Part shown: positions 24,008-32,572 of the stretch, piece after piece
How positions within the stretch are numbered: the first letter of the stretch is position 1
Layout of the letters: every line of letters starts with the position of its first letter
Virus record (IMG/VR): IMGVR_UViG_3300046747_000214
Location: 1-40,244 of that record
Source: a virus
Direction: 5' to 3' (one strand)
Length of the DNA: 40,244 nt
Notes under the pieces: generated by a model
What the model was told of the DNA's origin: nothing
Databases searched by the model: none
What the model saw: only the letters and a program-made list of their open reading frames with translations
Program-made: the position numbers and the translations under genes

Positions 24008-25740
24008 TGGCCGCGATTGACCCTAACGCCGCCTGGGCCCAGGTCGGCAACCAAGCCAACCCGTATATGCAGGGCTTCACCCCGCCGGCCAATGGGCTGG
24101 ACCAGCTGCAGTCGGCGGGCGTCAATGTCGGTCCGGTCGTGGGGCAGACGTCCCCCGAGTATGTCAAGCCGGTGCTTGGCAATGCGGGCGGCGGCAAGGT
24201 CAAGGACTACGACCCGGCCACCATGGGCCCGGTGCTTGGGGTCTCACAGCCGCCGCAGCCAGCCGCCCCCACGAAGCCAGGCGAGCCCCCACCCGCCAAC
24301 GACAACGCAGGCAAGGCAGCGCCGGAGCGTGTCCTTCGTCCTATCGATAAGCGCCACGCAACCGCCGTTGGTAAGCCTGGCATTCCAGGATCCGAAAAAC
24401 TAGCCCTGGCTGCCGGGGACGAGACCCGAGGCGACCGCGCGGAAACGATAGGGAAACGCGCCGACATCCTTGGCCAGGTCCAAGAAGTCATGGCGAACGG
24501 CGAAGCGGAGAACCGCAATCGCCTCACCGGCATGGAGTCGGAGCTAGAGACCCGCCAGACCAACCGAAAGCTTTATGAGAGCACCGAGCGTGACGCCGCA
24601 GAAAAGAGGCACGCCGAGATAGAGAAGGAGGGCGCCGACGCTCGGGCCGCGAAGGTCGACCCAGACCAATGGTTCAAGGAGCGCGGTACGGCCGGACGAA
24701 TCATGAGCGCCATCGTGATGGGCGCGGGCGCGTTCGGCGCAAACATGCCGCATTCAGGTGGTCAGAACGCCGCCATGCAAATCATCAACGACTCTATCGC
24801 TTCGGACATCAAAGGGCAGCACGCCAACATTGAACAGAAGTGGAAGGGCATCTCCCACCTCGTCGAGTCGGACCAGCAGTCCTACGCCCGCGGCCAATTC
24901 AAGATGAAAGAGATGCGCGAGGAAGAGGTACAGGGCACGACGCATGCGATGGCGATGATTGACCGGGTCTCCGCCATGACGACAGATGAAGCGTCGCAGG
25001 CAAAACTCGGCCAGATGCGAATGGACCTGCAGGACAAGCTGACCGACCTCAAAGAACAGCACTACAACCAGCGTGTCGGGGTCATGCAGCGGGACGAGGG
25101 ACGCCAGGCTGCAGCGAACGCGAGCGCGGCGGCAGAGGCTCGCGCGCGCGAAGGCAGGATCCGAGACCATACCTACAAGATGTCGGCCAGCCCAGACGCC
25201 GAGCTGTCTGCGTACGCCGAGAAGAATGGCATTTCGATTCCCGAGGCGGCGTACCGGCAAGCCAGGGCCGTCGAGGACCGAGACTTCGGCGACGCTGACC
25301 TGGTGCGGAACGTTCACCCGGACAAGGGTGGCGCAGGCAGCAAGCTGTCTGAGGACGAAAAGGGCGTACGGGCCAGCAACGAGTTCAATAAGCAGCTGGA
25401 CGACGTCGAGAAGAGCGACGTAATCATGAAGTCGGGGCTAACGGAGGCCGCGCTTTCGCACCTGGGCGGGAGGATCGCTCCAGGCTCAAGCCAAATGAAG
25501 ACTGAATTGGACTCCGTCAATACCCGGCTGATGCAGGGACTCGGCAAGGTCGCCAAAGATGCAGACGGCAAACCGAACAAAGAGATGCTGGAGCGGTATG
25601 AGGAGCGCTTCACCATCAAACTGTCGGATACGCCAGAGCAGAAGCAAGCCAAGATCCGCGGCGTGCGCGACGTAGTGAACGGAACGTCTAACCAGCAGGT
25701 TGGTGGCAACGCGGCTCTTTCCACGGCAAAGAAGAAATGA
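24007..25740 (+). CDS. Internal virion protein, coiled-coil (577 aa)
   Basis: A 577-residue charged, helical protein. The first 120 residues are Pro/Gly-rich; residues about 140-220 form a coiled coil (for example NRKLYESTERDAAEKRHAEI). A short hydrophobic Gly/Ala segment, IMSAIVMGAGAFGANMPHSG near 236-255, is followed by more coiled coil. Together with its neighbours it forms a set of large proteins between tail genes and small appendage genes, the place occupied by internal core/ejection proteins in podoviruses. Start shares one base with the previous stop. Confidence 0.65.
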   Translation: MAAIDPNAAWAQVGNQANPYMQGFTPPANGLDQLQSAGVNVGPVVGQTSPEYVKPVLGNAGGGKVKDYDPATMGPVLGVSQPPQPAAPTKPGEPPPANDNAGKAAPERVLRPIDKRHATAVGKPGIPGSEKLALAAGDETRGDRAETIGKRADILGQVQEVMANGEAENRNRLTGMESELETRQTNRKLYESTERDAAEKRHAEIEKEGADARAAKVDPDQWFKERGTAGRIMSAIVMGAGAFGANMPHSGGQNAAMQIINDSIASDIKGQHANIEQKWKGISHLVESDQQSYARGQFKMKEMREEEVQGTTHAMAMIDRVSAMTTDEASQAKLGQMRMDLQDKLTDLKEQHYNQRVGVMQRDEGRQAAANASAAAEARAREGRIRDHTYKMSASPDAELSAYAEKNGISIPEAAYRQARAVEDRDFGDADLVRNVHPDKGGAGSKLSEDEKGVRASNEFNKQLDDVEKSDVIMKSGLTEAALSHLGGRIAPGSSQMKTELDSVNTRLMQGLGKVAKDADGKPNKEMLERYEERFTIKLSDTPEQKQAKIRGVRDVVNGTSNQQVGGNAALSTAKKK

Positions 25741-28061
25741 GCGACCCCAAGCCGCCGCCCACAGCACCTGCGGCCCCCGCCGGGCCGGCCAAGCCACAGA
25801 CCCTGGTTGCCCCTGACGGCAAGCAGTACGCGGTGCAGCCTCAGGGCATCAAGCTGGCGCTTGAACATGGCTGGAAGACGCCGGAGACCATCGCCACAGA
25901 CCAGGCGAAGGACTTCCAAACCGATGTGATGAACCGTCACGCCGAGAAGGAGCAACACCGCGTGGCCGGCGGCGTGGGCCGCTTCGTCAACGAAGCCACG
26001 TTCGGCGTAGGCGACGTGATTGACTCCTACAGCCAGCCCGCGCGCGCGCGGGCCGTTGAAAGCCAGGCCGAGGAGCAATTCGCCAAAGACCATCCGGGCG
26101 AGGTGTTCGGCGAAAAGGCCGCCGGGTTTCTGGCCTCGATGGCCATTCCAGGTGTTGGCTTTGCCGGCAAAATGGCAGAGAAGGCCGCCGCTGAAATCGC
26201 CGCAAAGTCCCTGGCCGGCAAGATTGGGCGCGCCGCAACCAAGACCGCTGTGGAAGGCGCCATGTACGCCTCTCCGCAAGCAGCCATCCAGGCGGCGTAC
26301 GGCGACACCAACCGCGCGGCTGAAACCATGCTGTGGGGCGTGGGTCTGGGCGGCGTTCTGGGCGGTGCGGGTAGCGCTGCCGGCGCAGGCGTCAAGGCGG
26401 CCGCCGGTACCGCCCGCGAGCTGGTGAGCCACAAGCTTACGGGCCTAGCCGGCAAAAGCTTGGGCCTAACCGAGCAGCGCATGAAGCAGCTCGGTCCGGA
26501 GAAGATGGAGCAAATCATCAACACCGCGGACCGCGAAGGTCTCCTGGGCCTGGACCCATCGAAGCACCCTGAGGCCATCGGGGCCATGCAGGCGGACGCC
26601 GCGTCCAAGCTTGACGAGCACACCGACAAGCTCGAAGGCTTGCTTGGTAACAAGAAGCACGCGGGCATCGGGCCCAAGCCCCACGACGTCGCGGACGCGG
26701 TGCAGGCAGAGGTTGCGGACAAGTTCCCGGAGCTACAGACCGAGCTACACGTCGACAAGCACAACTACTGGAAGAAGCTGGACGACACCATCCGCGGCGC
26801 GGGGGAAGAGCCCACGTTCAAGGGCCTGCAGAAGGTCCGCGACGCCATTGCCATGGACAAGCGGTCGCCCGACAGCGTCAAGGGCAGGATTGCCGAGCTG
26901 ACCGACTCCATCCTCGGCAAGCACATGGACGACGCGGCGCAGAAGCTCTTTGAGAGCGGCGGTGCCGGTGAGAACTTCGCCGACTACCTGGCCCAAAAGG
27001 AGCGGCACCACGTCGCCTCTGAGCTCCTGAAGGGCCCAGGCTTCACCGACAAGCTCGCGGAAGCCGTTCATGGCAAGGGCGAAGAAGCCATGGGACTGGG
27101 CGACATGGGCCGGCTAGCGCTTGGTGCGGTCACGGGCCACGGCGTTCTTGGTGTGGCCCACGTAGCCGGCCACCACGCCGTGAAAGCGTTCATGTCGAAC
27201 AAGTGGGGCCTACTGGGGAAGTCGGTCTCCTTTCTACGTAAGGCAGCCGAGGACCCGGCCACCGCGCCGCTCATCGGTGGACTGATGGCCAAAGAGGGCG
27301 CTGGCGCATTGACCGCTCACCTAGACGCTATCCCGCACATCCTGTCCGGCTCCAAGCTGGCGGCGCGCGCGGACGCGGATATCGTCCAAGAAATCATCGG
27401 GCCCACAGCCGGACTCACGAAACACCAACAGTACCAAAAGCTCACGGACACCATTACCAGCGCGGCCACCGACGCAAGCAGCACGGCGGACCGGGTGGGC
27501 GATGTGTCTAGCCTGTTCTCGGGCACCAGTACCGAGCTTGCTGCCGCTGTGGCCGGGAAGAAACTGGCCGCTATTTCGTATTTGCAAACCCAGATACCAA
27601 AGAACCCGAACGCGCCCAGGGCCTTTCAGCGGTCCGACGAGTGGAAGCCGTCCCCGCAGCAGCAAAGGGACTTCCTGTCCAAGGTGGAGATTATCTCCAA
27701 CCCCATGACCGTATGGCAGCACTACGCGGAAGGTCGGCTTACCAAGGTTGACCGGGATACGCTGAAGGCGGGTTTCCCATCCATCTATCAGGACATGGTC
27801 GACAAGATAGCGGCTACGGCGTTCGACCCCAAGGCGCCAGGGTTGAGCCGGGAGCAGCGCCTGCAGCTCTCTACGTTCACCGGCATGCCGATGGACGGCA
27901 GCCTAAAGAACCTGACCGCCATTCAGGAGGCCTTGCAGTCTGGAGGCTCGCAGCAACAGCCTCAGAGCCAAGGGCCTAAGCCGTCGTCGCGGCCTGACCT
28001 GAAGTCGCCCAGCCTGCAGACGGATACGCAGCGTATTACGCATGGAGCAAGCTCCAACTAG
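25737..28061 (+). CDS. Large internal virion (DNA ejection) protein, 774 aa
   Basis: A 774-residue protein starting in an ATGA overlap. The N terminus is Pro-rich; residues about 120-220 contain Gly/Ala hydrophobic segments (AAGFLASMAIPGVGFAGKMA and LWGVGLGGVLGGAGSAAGAG) likely to insert in membranes. The rest is helical and charged with a further hydrophobic patch near 465-485. This matches ejection proteins that help DNA cross the cell envelope. No lytic transglycosylase motif is visible. The final 40 residues are Gln/Pro/Ser-rich. Confidence 0.65.
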   Translation: MSDPKPPPTAPAAPAGPAKPQTLVAPDGKQYAVQPQGIKLALEHGWKTPETIATDQAKDFQTDVMNRHAEKEQHRVAGGVGRFVNEATFGVGDVIDSYSQPARARAVESQAEEQFAKDHPGEVFGEKAAGFLASMAIPGVGFAGKMAEKAAAEIAAKSLAGKIGRAATKTAVEGAMYASPQAAIQAAYGDTNRAAETMLWGVGLGGVLGGAGSAAGAGVKAAAGTARELVSHKLTGLAGKSLGLTEQRMKQLGPEKMEQIINTADREGLLGLDPSKHPEAIGAMQADAASKLDEHTDKLEGLLGNKKHAGIGPKPHDVADAVQAEVADKFPELQTELHVDKHNYWKKLDDTIRGAGEEPTFKGLQKVRDAIAMDKRSPDSVKGRIAELTDSILGKHMDDAAQKLFESGGAGENFADYLAQKERHHVASELLKGPGFTDKLAEAVHGKGEEAMGLGDMGRLALGAVTGHGVLGVAHVAGHHAVKAFMSNKWGLLGKSVSFLRKAAEDPATAPLIGGLMAKEGAGALTAHLDAIPHILSGSKLAARADADIVQEIIGPTAGLTKHQQYQKLTDTITSAATDASSTADRVGDVSSLFSGTSTELAAAVAGKKLAAISYLQTQIPKNPNAPRAFQRSDEWKPSPQQQRDFLSKVEIISNPMTVWQHYAEGRLTKVDRDTLKAGFPSIYQDMVDKIAATAFDPKAPGLSREQRLQLSTFTGMPMDGSLKNLTAIQEALQSGGSQQQPQSQGPKPSSRPDLKSPSLQTDTQRITHGASSN

Positions 28062-28117
28062 TGCTACGGTCACTGTAACGCGTGCGCAACTGAGACATGG
28101 CGCCGCCCACCGAGAAT

Positions 28118-28137
28118 CCTGCCGCAACTGCGGGAGG
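28118..28137 (+). other. Small stem-loop in the 97-bp gap after the ejection-protein gene
   Basis: CCT-g-CCGC-AACT-GCGG-g-AGG makes a 7-bp stem with one G-G mismatch. It lies between the ejection-protein gene and the appendage-like genes, in a gap of 28062-28158 that otherwise shows only the GGAGAAG ribosome binding site of the next gene. It may be a weak terminator or processing site; there is no U tract. Confidence 0.3.
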
Positions 28138-28158
28138 TAGAAGACCCGGGGAGAAGCC

Positions 28159-28686
28159 ATGTCTCGTTCGACGATCCGCAATCAAATCTTCCTAGACAGT
28201 GCCGGCCAGGGCACTGGCAATTACCAGTACCCGTCGCCCATTCAGACAGGAACCTGGATTGGGCCGCCCATCAACATTGATGAGCATCGGCGCGTAAGCA
28301 TCACCGTTGCCATTACCCAGGCGACTGGGGTGCAGACCGGTACCGCCTATGCCGACTGCGGCGGATACACCGGAACCCTGGTAATTCAGGGGACTGATGA
28401 ACTGGCCCAAGGCAACTTCGCCAGCGGGTCGCCTTACTACGGAGCGCGTACCCCGGGGGTAGGGCCCAGCGGCGGTATCGCCTGGCAAACCATCCCTAGC
28501 GGCACCTACGCCGTAACGAAGGCGTCGCAGGTGTTTTCGCTGAACTTCACCGACGTGGGGTTTGCGTACATCCGGCCGGCCTTCAACGTGACTGGCGGCG
28601 TGACTGGTGTTTTCGCTCCCAGCGCAACAGGCTGTCTTGGCGGCAGCGGAACCTGGAACGTCTGGGTTACGGGGAAAAGCACATGA
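28159..28686 (+). CDS. Beta-rich virion/appendage protein, 175 aa
   Basis: A 175-residue Gly/Thr/Ser-rich protein of predicted beta strands with a strong GGGGAGAAG ribosome binding site. It has a strand-rich core (RRVSITVAITQATGVQTGT) and two cysteines in separate loops. After the ejection-protein genes, this is where receptor-binding or accessory appendage proteins commonly lie. No family recognised; it overlaps the next gene by ATGA. Confidence 0.5.
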   Translation: MSRSTIRNQIFLDSAGQGTGNYQYPSPIQTGTWIGPPINIDEHRRVSITVAITQATGVQTGTAYADCGGYTGTLVIQGTDELAQGNFASGSPYYGARTPGVGPSGGIAWQTIPSGTYAVTKASQVFSLNFTDVGFAYIRPAFNVTGGVTGVFAPSATGCLGGSGTWNVWVTGKST

Positions 28687-29396
28687 CCATATCCATCAAG
28701 GGCGCCCTGAAGGGCGAGGATGTCTGGATCACATTGCCAGACTCCGTGCTTCTGGCAGCTACCGGGCAAATCTGTGCAACCACGACAGTCAACTTCAATA
28801 CGTCCATCGGCGGCACCACGCGTGCGTTTATCGACATGTCGCATGGGCACGTCGTTGGTGGCGGCGGAGGATCCGACTACAAGGCGCACATTGGCCCGCT
28901 AAGCGGCTTTGAGACCAGCAATGCGGCCCTGTGGCTTCTGGGCAATGGCACGGCCCGCACATCCAACAATCCAACGGTATACAGCGACGGCACGAGCGCT
29001 ATCGTCAACGCGCCGTCTGGTTCTGGAAACGTCCAGTTCGGGGCGGGTGGCGGCGCAGCAGCCTTCACCATCAACTTCAACCTTGGCACGGTTACCACGA
29101 GCTATGCCTGGTGCCCCGGTTATGCGCATTTTACGCCCGTGAACGGTGCGCAGGCGCTGACGAGCGCGCAGTCGCAGGCGAACGTTCTTGTGTTGGACGC
29201 CAGCGCCAGCGGCGGATTCACGCTCACCAGCACGACGACTGCCGCCGCTGGGCAGCTGCAGCTTATCCGAAACAATACCAGCCAGACATGCACGTTCGGG
29301 TGGGCAACTGGAGGCACCATCACCATCGCAACGGCGACGTCGGCGCTGGTCGCAAGCGACGGCACCAACGCTGTCAAAATGATGGCCGGAACCTAA
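28683..29396 (+). CDS. Beta-rich virion/appendage protein, 237 aa
   Basis: A 237-residue Thr/Ser/Gly/Ala-rich protein, beta-strand-rich throughout, with a glycine run (HVVGGGGGSDYKAHIGPLSG near residues 60-79) that may be a hinge. It pairs with the upstream gene through an ATGA overlap. The C-terminal third (ASGGFTLTSTTTAAAGQLQL) looks like a repeated beta-strand shaft or jelly-roll. A surface-exposed tail or capsid role is inferred. Confidence 0.5.
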   Translation: MTISIKGALKGEDVWITLPDSVLLAATGQICATTTVNFNTSIGGTTRAFIDMSHGHVVGGGGGSDYKAHIGPLSGFETSNAALWLLGNGTARTSNNPTVYSDGTSAIVNAPSGSGNVQFGAGGGAAAFTINFNLGTVTTSYAWCPGYAHFTPVNGAQALTSAQSQANVLVLDASASGGFTLTSTTTAAAGQLQLIRNNTSQTCTFGWATGGTITIATATSALVASDGTNAVKMMAGT

Positions 29397-29405
29397 GGGG
29401 ACAAA

Positions 29406-29681
29406 ATGCCGCTCACGTACACCACGCCTCAGGTCACGAGCATGACTGCCAACGGGGCCGTCGTTCGCCAGGTGGTCCTTGACCTGGAAAACGGCACCGC
29501 CCAATTTCGCTATGACCTGCTGGACTCGGGTGGCTCGTCCATCGCGGCCGGCCAGGCAGAGGGCGTCTCCATGACCCTTGCCGCGTTCTACGCCGCGGTA
29601 GCCGGCTCCAGCGGGTCTGCCAAAAACCGAATCTACGCCGCGTTCCAGTCGGCCCTGGGGCTCACCGGAACCGTCACGTGA
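29406..29681 (+). CDS. Hypothetical protein, 91 aa
   Basis: A 91-residue protein with a good ribosome binding site (AAGGGGACAAA before ATG). The sequence is a small beta sheet (GAVVRQVVLDLENGTAQFRY) followed by an alpha-helix pair rich in Ala. It lies between appendage-type and lysis genes and overlaps the next start (GTGA). No family recognised. Confidence 0.6.
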   Translation: MPLTYTTPQVTSMTANGAVVRQVVLDLENGTAQFRYDLLDSGGSSIAAGQAEGVSMTLAAFYAAVAGSSGSAKNRIYAAFQSALGLTGTVT

Positions 29682-30097
29682 GCCCGGACATCGAAACCGA
29701 GCTCCGGGAGTACCTCCGCTCGCAGCGGGAGGCGGACGCCGTGGGTACCCAGCGTCGTCTGGCGGACTGGGCCATCCAGCACGACGCCGACGACAAGATT
29801 CGGCACACGGAACTGCTGGGCGAAGTGCGCAACGTGGCCACGGAGCTGCGTGGCGACTTCCGCGGGCTGTCCCTTCGTGTCGGCCGTCTCGAGAAGAGTG
29901 ACGAGAAGCTGGAAGACCGAATCGACCGTTCTGGCTCGTGGGACCTCGAGGCTGCCCAGGCCCAGGCCAAGATTGCCAACGACTCCCACAACTGGTGGAA
30001 GCGCCAGGGGGTCACCTGGCTTGTGGGTGGCCTGGCTGGGGTCGCAGTGATGGCGGTCAACGCGCTGGTCGCGTGGGCCATGATGAAAGGCAAGTGA
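29678..30097 (+). CDS. Coiled-coil protein with C-terminal membrane anchor (lysis region)
   Basis: A 139-residue protein: an extended charged helical N-terminal domain (for example GDFRGLSLRVGRLEKSDEKL) and one C-terminal transmembrane helix, VTWLVGGLAGVAVMAVNALV, ending in a short basic tail (MMKGK). This layout is like XhlA/holin-associated proteins or a reversed spanin-like protein. The next gene carries holin-like segments and a lipobox, supporting a role in lysis. GTG start overlaps the preceding stop. Confidence 0.6.
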   Translation: MSPDIETELREYLRSQREADAVGTQRRLADWAIQHDADDKIRHTELLGEVRNVATELRGDFRGLSLRVGRLEKSDEKLEDRIDRSGSWDLEAAQAQAKIANDSHNWWKRQGVTWLVGGLAGVAVMAVNALVAWAMMKGK

Positions 30098-30098
30098 G

Positions 30099-30458
30099 AT
30101 GCTCTACCGAATCGATTGGCCGAAGGCCCTCGTCATCAGTGTGCTCGCGCTGGTCGTGGGCGTTCTTCAGTTCACCGGCAAGCTGCCGCCCGAGTGGGCT
30201 GCCGGCGTCGGGACGCTGGCCGTCCTCGTGGCGGGCGCTCTCAAGTCGTTTATCGGCTCGTCCCTGAAGCCTCCGGTGCTTCCGCTGCTCTTGCTAGTCC
30301 TGGCCGGCTGCGGCGCATCGACGCCCACCCTGGTCCAGCAAGAGGACGTGGCGAAGGACCTGCGCCTACAGACCGAATGCGTGGACCTGAACGCCACCAA
30401 GGCCGGCATTGATGCTTGCCGGGCTGGCGTCAAAGCACGAAGGGACGGCGGCACATGA
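30099..30458 (+). CDS. Holin-like protein fused to a lipoprotein domain
   Basis: A 119-residue protein with two hydrophobic segments near the N terminus (ALVISVLALVVGVLQF near 10-25 and WAAGVGTLAVLVAGAL near 33-48), as in small class II holins. A third segment ends in a classical lipobox, LPLLLLVLAGC (Cys at about residue 71). After the Cys follows a short soluble tail with two more cysteines (ECVDLNATKAGIDACRAGVK). An in-frame GTG at 30276 could start a separate lipoprotein of about 60 residues. The combination suggests holin and outer-membrane spanin-like functions in one frame. Confidence 0.6.
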   Translation: MLYRIDWPKALVISVLALVVGVLQFTGKLPPEWAAGVGTLAVLVAGALKSFIGSSLKPPVLPLLLLVLAGCGASTPTLVQQEDVAKDLRLQTECVDLNATKAGIDACRAGVKARRDGGT

Positions 30459-30664
30459 GCATCCCTGGAACCGTAGAGAACCTGGTTCTGGACTTCCTGG
30501 TGGCCCTTATCTCCAACGTGGGCCTGGACGAGGCTATCCGGCTCGTCATTGCCGCCGTAGGTCCCAGCAACGCGGCGCGCGTCAGGGCCATCCTGGCGGC
30601 CGAGTACGCGGCGAATGACGCCGCCGTAGACGTCCTGGAAGCCAAGAAGCTCCAGGGGCCGTGA
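30455..30664 (+). CDS. Hypothetical small protein, 69 aa
   Basis: A 69-residue, alanine-rich helical protein in the lysis region, beginning in an ATGA overlap with an AGGGA ribosome binding site upstream. The first half is hydrophobic (VLDFLVALISNVGLDEAIRL), the second an Ala/Glu helix. It may associate with the membrane or the holin. No family recognised. Confidence 0.55.
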   Translation: MSIPGTVENLVLDFLVALISNVGLDEAIRLVIAAVGPSNAARVRAILAAEYAANDAAVDVLEAKKLQGP

Positions 30665-31339
30665 GTGTGGGTGGCCTCCGCAGCGACCATCGCTGCATTA
30701 CTTCCGGGGTGGACCATGGAGCAACCGGCGTACACGGCAGACTGGTCGGACGATGACCTGGTGGAGCTCATCGCCATGGCGGGGCGCCTCGAGGCGGACC
30801 CGCTCGACCTGGCGGCGTGCTGGCTGAACGAGTCGGGCCTTCACACGCGGGCCCACAACGCGAACGGAGACGCCGCAGGCCTGTTCCAGGCCATGCCGGC
30901 TACGCTCCGTGGGGAGCACTACAAGGGTGACTGGCACTCGTTTCTGAACCTCTCTGTGCGCCAGCAGCTGCATTGGGCCGAGGTCTACTACTCGCCCCAC
31001 CGCGGGCACTTGGGCAGCGCCCATGCGTGCTACCTCGCCACGTTCCTGCCTGCGCTTCTCTCGCACGCCACGGAGCCGCTGTTTGTCCTGTGTGGGAGGT
31101 TTGGCCCGCACGCCGATTGGTACCGCGCCAACAGCGTGCTGGACGTGAACCACGACGGGTGGATCAAGGTCCACGACCTGGCCGACGCCATCGTGGCGGC
31201 CGAGCTTCACAGCTCGAAGCGGTGGGGTGAGTTCGCCGCCCGGGTGACGGAGCTTCAGCGCGGAGCCCCCACGGCGCCGGAGCTGGAAGTAGCCATCTGC
31301 CTGGACGAGGATGACGACGAGCCGCCCGAGGCCGCGTGA
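30665..31339 (+). CDS. Endolysin, lysozyme/transglycosylase-like
   Basis: A 224-residue lytic enzyme expected to cut peptidoglycan. The core CWLNESGLHTRAHNANGDAA (near residues 56-75) followed by GLFQAMPATL matches the catalytic-Glu region (E-S-G) and the GLFQ-type motif of lysozyme-fold transglycosylases. The C-terminal region includes an EF-hand-like DVNHDGWIKVHDL near 160-172, seen as a possible calcium-binding loop, and an acidic tail. A hydrophobic N terminus (WVASAATIAALLPGW) could assist export; ATG 30716 is an alternative start without it. It lies among membrane-protein genes, as in lysis cassettes. Confidence 0.75.
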   Translation: MWVASAATIAALLPGWTMEQPAYTADWSDDDLVELIAMAGRLEADPLDLAACWLNESGLHTRAHNANGDAAGLFQAMPATLRGEHYKGDWHSFLNLSVRQQLHWAEVYYSPHRGHLGSAHACYLATFLPALLSHATEPLFVLCGRFGPHADWYRANSVLDVNHDGWIKVHDLADAIVAAELHSSKRWGEFAARVTELQRGAPTAPELEVAICLDEDDDEPPEAA

Positions 31340-31443
31340 TTGACGGCAGTGACCTACGACGGTGGGGTCTAAAGCTCACCGTCGTGGCGCTGTTCTGGTT
31401 GGGGGTCCTCTTGGGGTGGGTCGGGCATTGGTGGCTTAGCTAG
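31336..31443 (+). CDS. Small single-pass membrane protein, 35 aa
   Basis: A 35-residue frame starting in GTGA overlap with the endolysin stop. It has a short basic N terminus (MIDGSDLRRWGLK) followed by one transmembrane segment (LTVVALFWLGVLLGWVGHWW). Its stop TAG (31441-31443) overlaps the stop of the convergent SSB gene as CTAG. As the last gene of the rightward late block it may be a lysis accessory (for example holin or antiholin). Function is inferred from position and topology. Confidence 0.55.
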   Translation: MIDGSDLRRWGLKLTVVALFWLGVLLGWVGHWWLS

Positions 31444-31847
31444 AACGGGATTTCGCCGTCGTCGGCCTGGTCCAAGCTCGCCTGCCTCGGCGGCGTCCAC
31501 TTCGCGGTCTCCGGCGTGGTAGCTGGCCTGGCCTCTTGCCGTTCGCCGCCGCCCATCATGTCAATTTCGCCGACCTTCACGTCCAGGCTGGTCTTCTTCT
31601 CGCCTTGCGACGTGTACTCACGCGGATGCAGCGTACCGACGACGCAGACGCGCGTGCCCTTGGTGAGGTACTGAGCGAGCGCCGTGCCGCGCTTACCGAA
31701 CAGCGAGCAGCGCACCCAGGTGGTGACCTTCTCGCCTTTCTGCTTGTCCGTGGACGCGACGCTGAACGACAGGATGGGTTCTCCCGATGGCGTGTACTTC
31801 AATTCGGAGTCCTGGCCTAGATTTCCGGTGACGGTGACTGAGAGCAT
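31440..31847 (-). CDS. ssb: Single-stranded DNA-binding protein
   Basis: A 135-residue OB-fold protein: MLSVTVTGNLGQDSELKYTP, then PILSFSVAST and TWVRCSLFGKRGTALAQYL. The C-terminal tail ends in DDGEIPF, the acidic tip that binds partner proteins in bacterial SSBs. It protects single strands during phage recombination and replication. The start at 31847 is preferred because GGAGGAGG lies directly upstream; an upstream in-frame start at 31910 lies inside the neighbouring nuclease gene. It is the last gene of the leftward recombination operon, and its stop overlaps the stop of the rightward membrane gene. Confidence 0.93.
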   Translation of the reverse strand: MLSVTVTGNLGQDSELKYTPSGEPILSFSVASTDKQKGEKVTTWVRCSLFGKRGTALAQYLTKGTRVCVVGTLHPREYTSQGEKKTSLDVKVGEIDMMGGGERQEARPATTPETAKWTPPRQASLDQADDGEIPF

Positions 31848-32572
31848 GCCTCCTCCTTCGCCCACGCTGGGCACGTTGCTTGATGGTCTCGCGTCGGCCC
31901 CACCGGACATTTCCAGCAGTGCTGGCCCTTCTCCGGCTGGGCGTCGGGAATCATGCGGAGCCTCCGGTGCAGTAGCCCGGCGTGCGCATCGAGGGCGTCC
32001 GCGTCGAGCGTATGCCGGTCATCGTGCGTCTTGGTCTTCATCGGGAAAAGCAGCCCCACGGTCATGCTGCCCGCCCACCGAAGCAGCCGGGAGTAGCCCA
32101 CCGCCTGGGTGGCCAGCTGGAAGTTCTCGGCCGGCGTCGCAGCGTTCGACCGGCTACCCGTCTTGATGTCGATAACGATGGGCTCCCCGTGGGTGGACGG
32201 CGCCCACACCAGGTCGAGCCGCATGGGGATGGTCATGGGCGTGACGTTCAGGTACGCCCGCTCGTCCGCACCCATCTCACACACGGTCGCCGTGTCGTTC
32301 TCTGCGTCGTAGAGAATGGGCAGCTCCACGTGGGTGGCCTGCTCGTTCGAGGCTAACCAGTTGCGGAGCGTTAGCCACATGGCCGTGGCGTCCGAGTCCA
32401 GCTCGGGCAGTGGCTTCTTCAGGTGGTAGTTCTCGCTGGCCTTGTGAACCGCGATGCCGCGGGCGGCAGCCTGGCCAGGCGCACGCCTTGGATGCTGAAC
32501 GTCACCGCGGGCCCAGTACAGGCAGTGGAGCGCTAGGTCGACCTTAGAGGCCGAAAGGTGGTGCGCCTTCAC
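31817..32572 (-). CDS. PD-(D/E)XK nuclease with probable Fe-S cluster (Cas4/RecB-like)
   Basis: A 251-residue RecB-family nuclease. Catalytic residues are seen as MRLDLVW (Asp120) and VIDIKTG (Asp135, Lys137), with the RecB QxxxY motif in TQAVGY (Gln156, Tyr160). One Cys near the N terminus (Cys17, LHCLYW) and three near the C terminus (Cys219, Cys222, Cys234) have the spacing of the 4Fe-4S clamp of Cas4/AddB-type nucleases. It lies between ERF and SSB genes, so it likely resects DNA ends for single-strand annealing. It overlaps both neighbours. Confidence 0.85.
   Translation of the reverse strand: MKAHHLSASKVDLALHCLYWARGDVQHPRRAPGQAAARGIAVHKASENYHLKKPLPELDSDATAMWLTLRNWLASNEQATHVELPILYDAENDTATVCEMGADERAYLNVTPMTIPMRLDLVWAPSTHGEPIVIDIKTGSRSNAATPAENFQLATQAVGYSRLLRWAGSMTVGLLFPMKTKTHDDRHTLDADALDAHAGLLHRRLRMIPDAQPEKGQHCWKCPVGPTRDHQATCPAWAKEEACSQSPSPEI

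Noticed and set aside
25314-26432. Leftward frame of 372 codons opposite the ejection-protein genes
   Set aside because: No domain, no ribosome binding site, and it spans two well-supported rightward genes.
28159-29396. Possibility of a diversity-generating retroelement target among the beta-rich appendage genes
   Set aside because: No reverse transcriptase frame and no template/variable repeat pair was found in the window.
31848-31910. Upstream start extending SSB by 21 residues
   Set aside because: GGAGGAGG sits directly before the ATG at 31847 and the OB-fold starts there; the extension is Gly/Ser-rich and lies within the nuclease gene.
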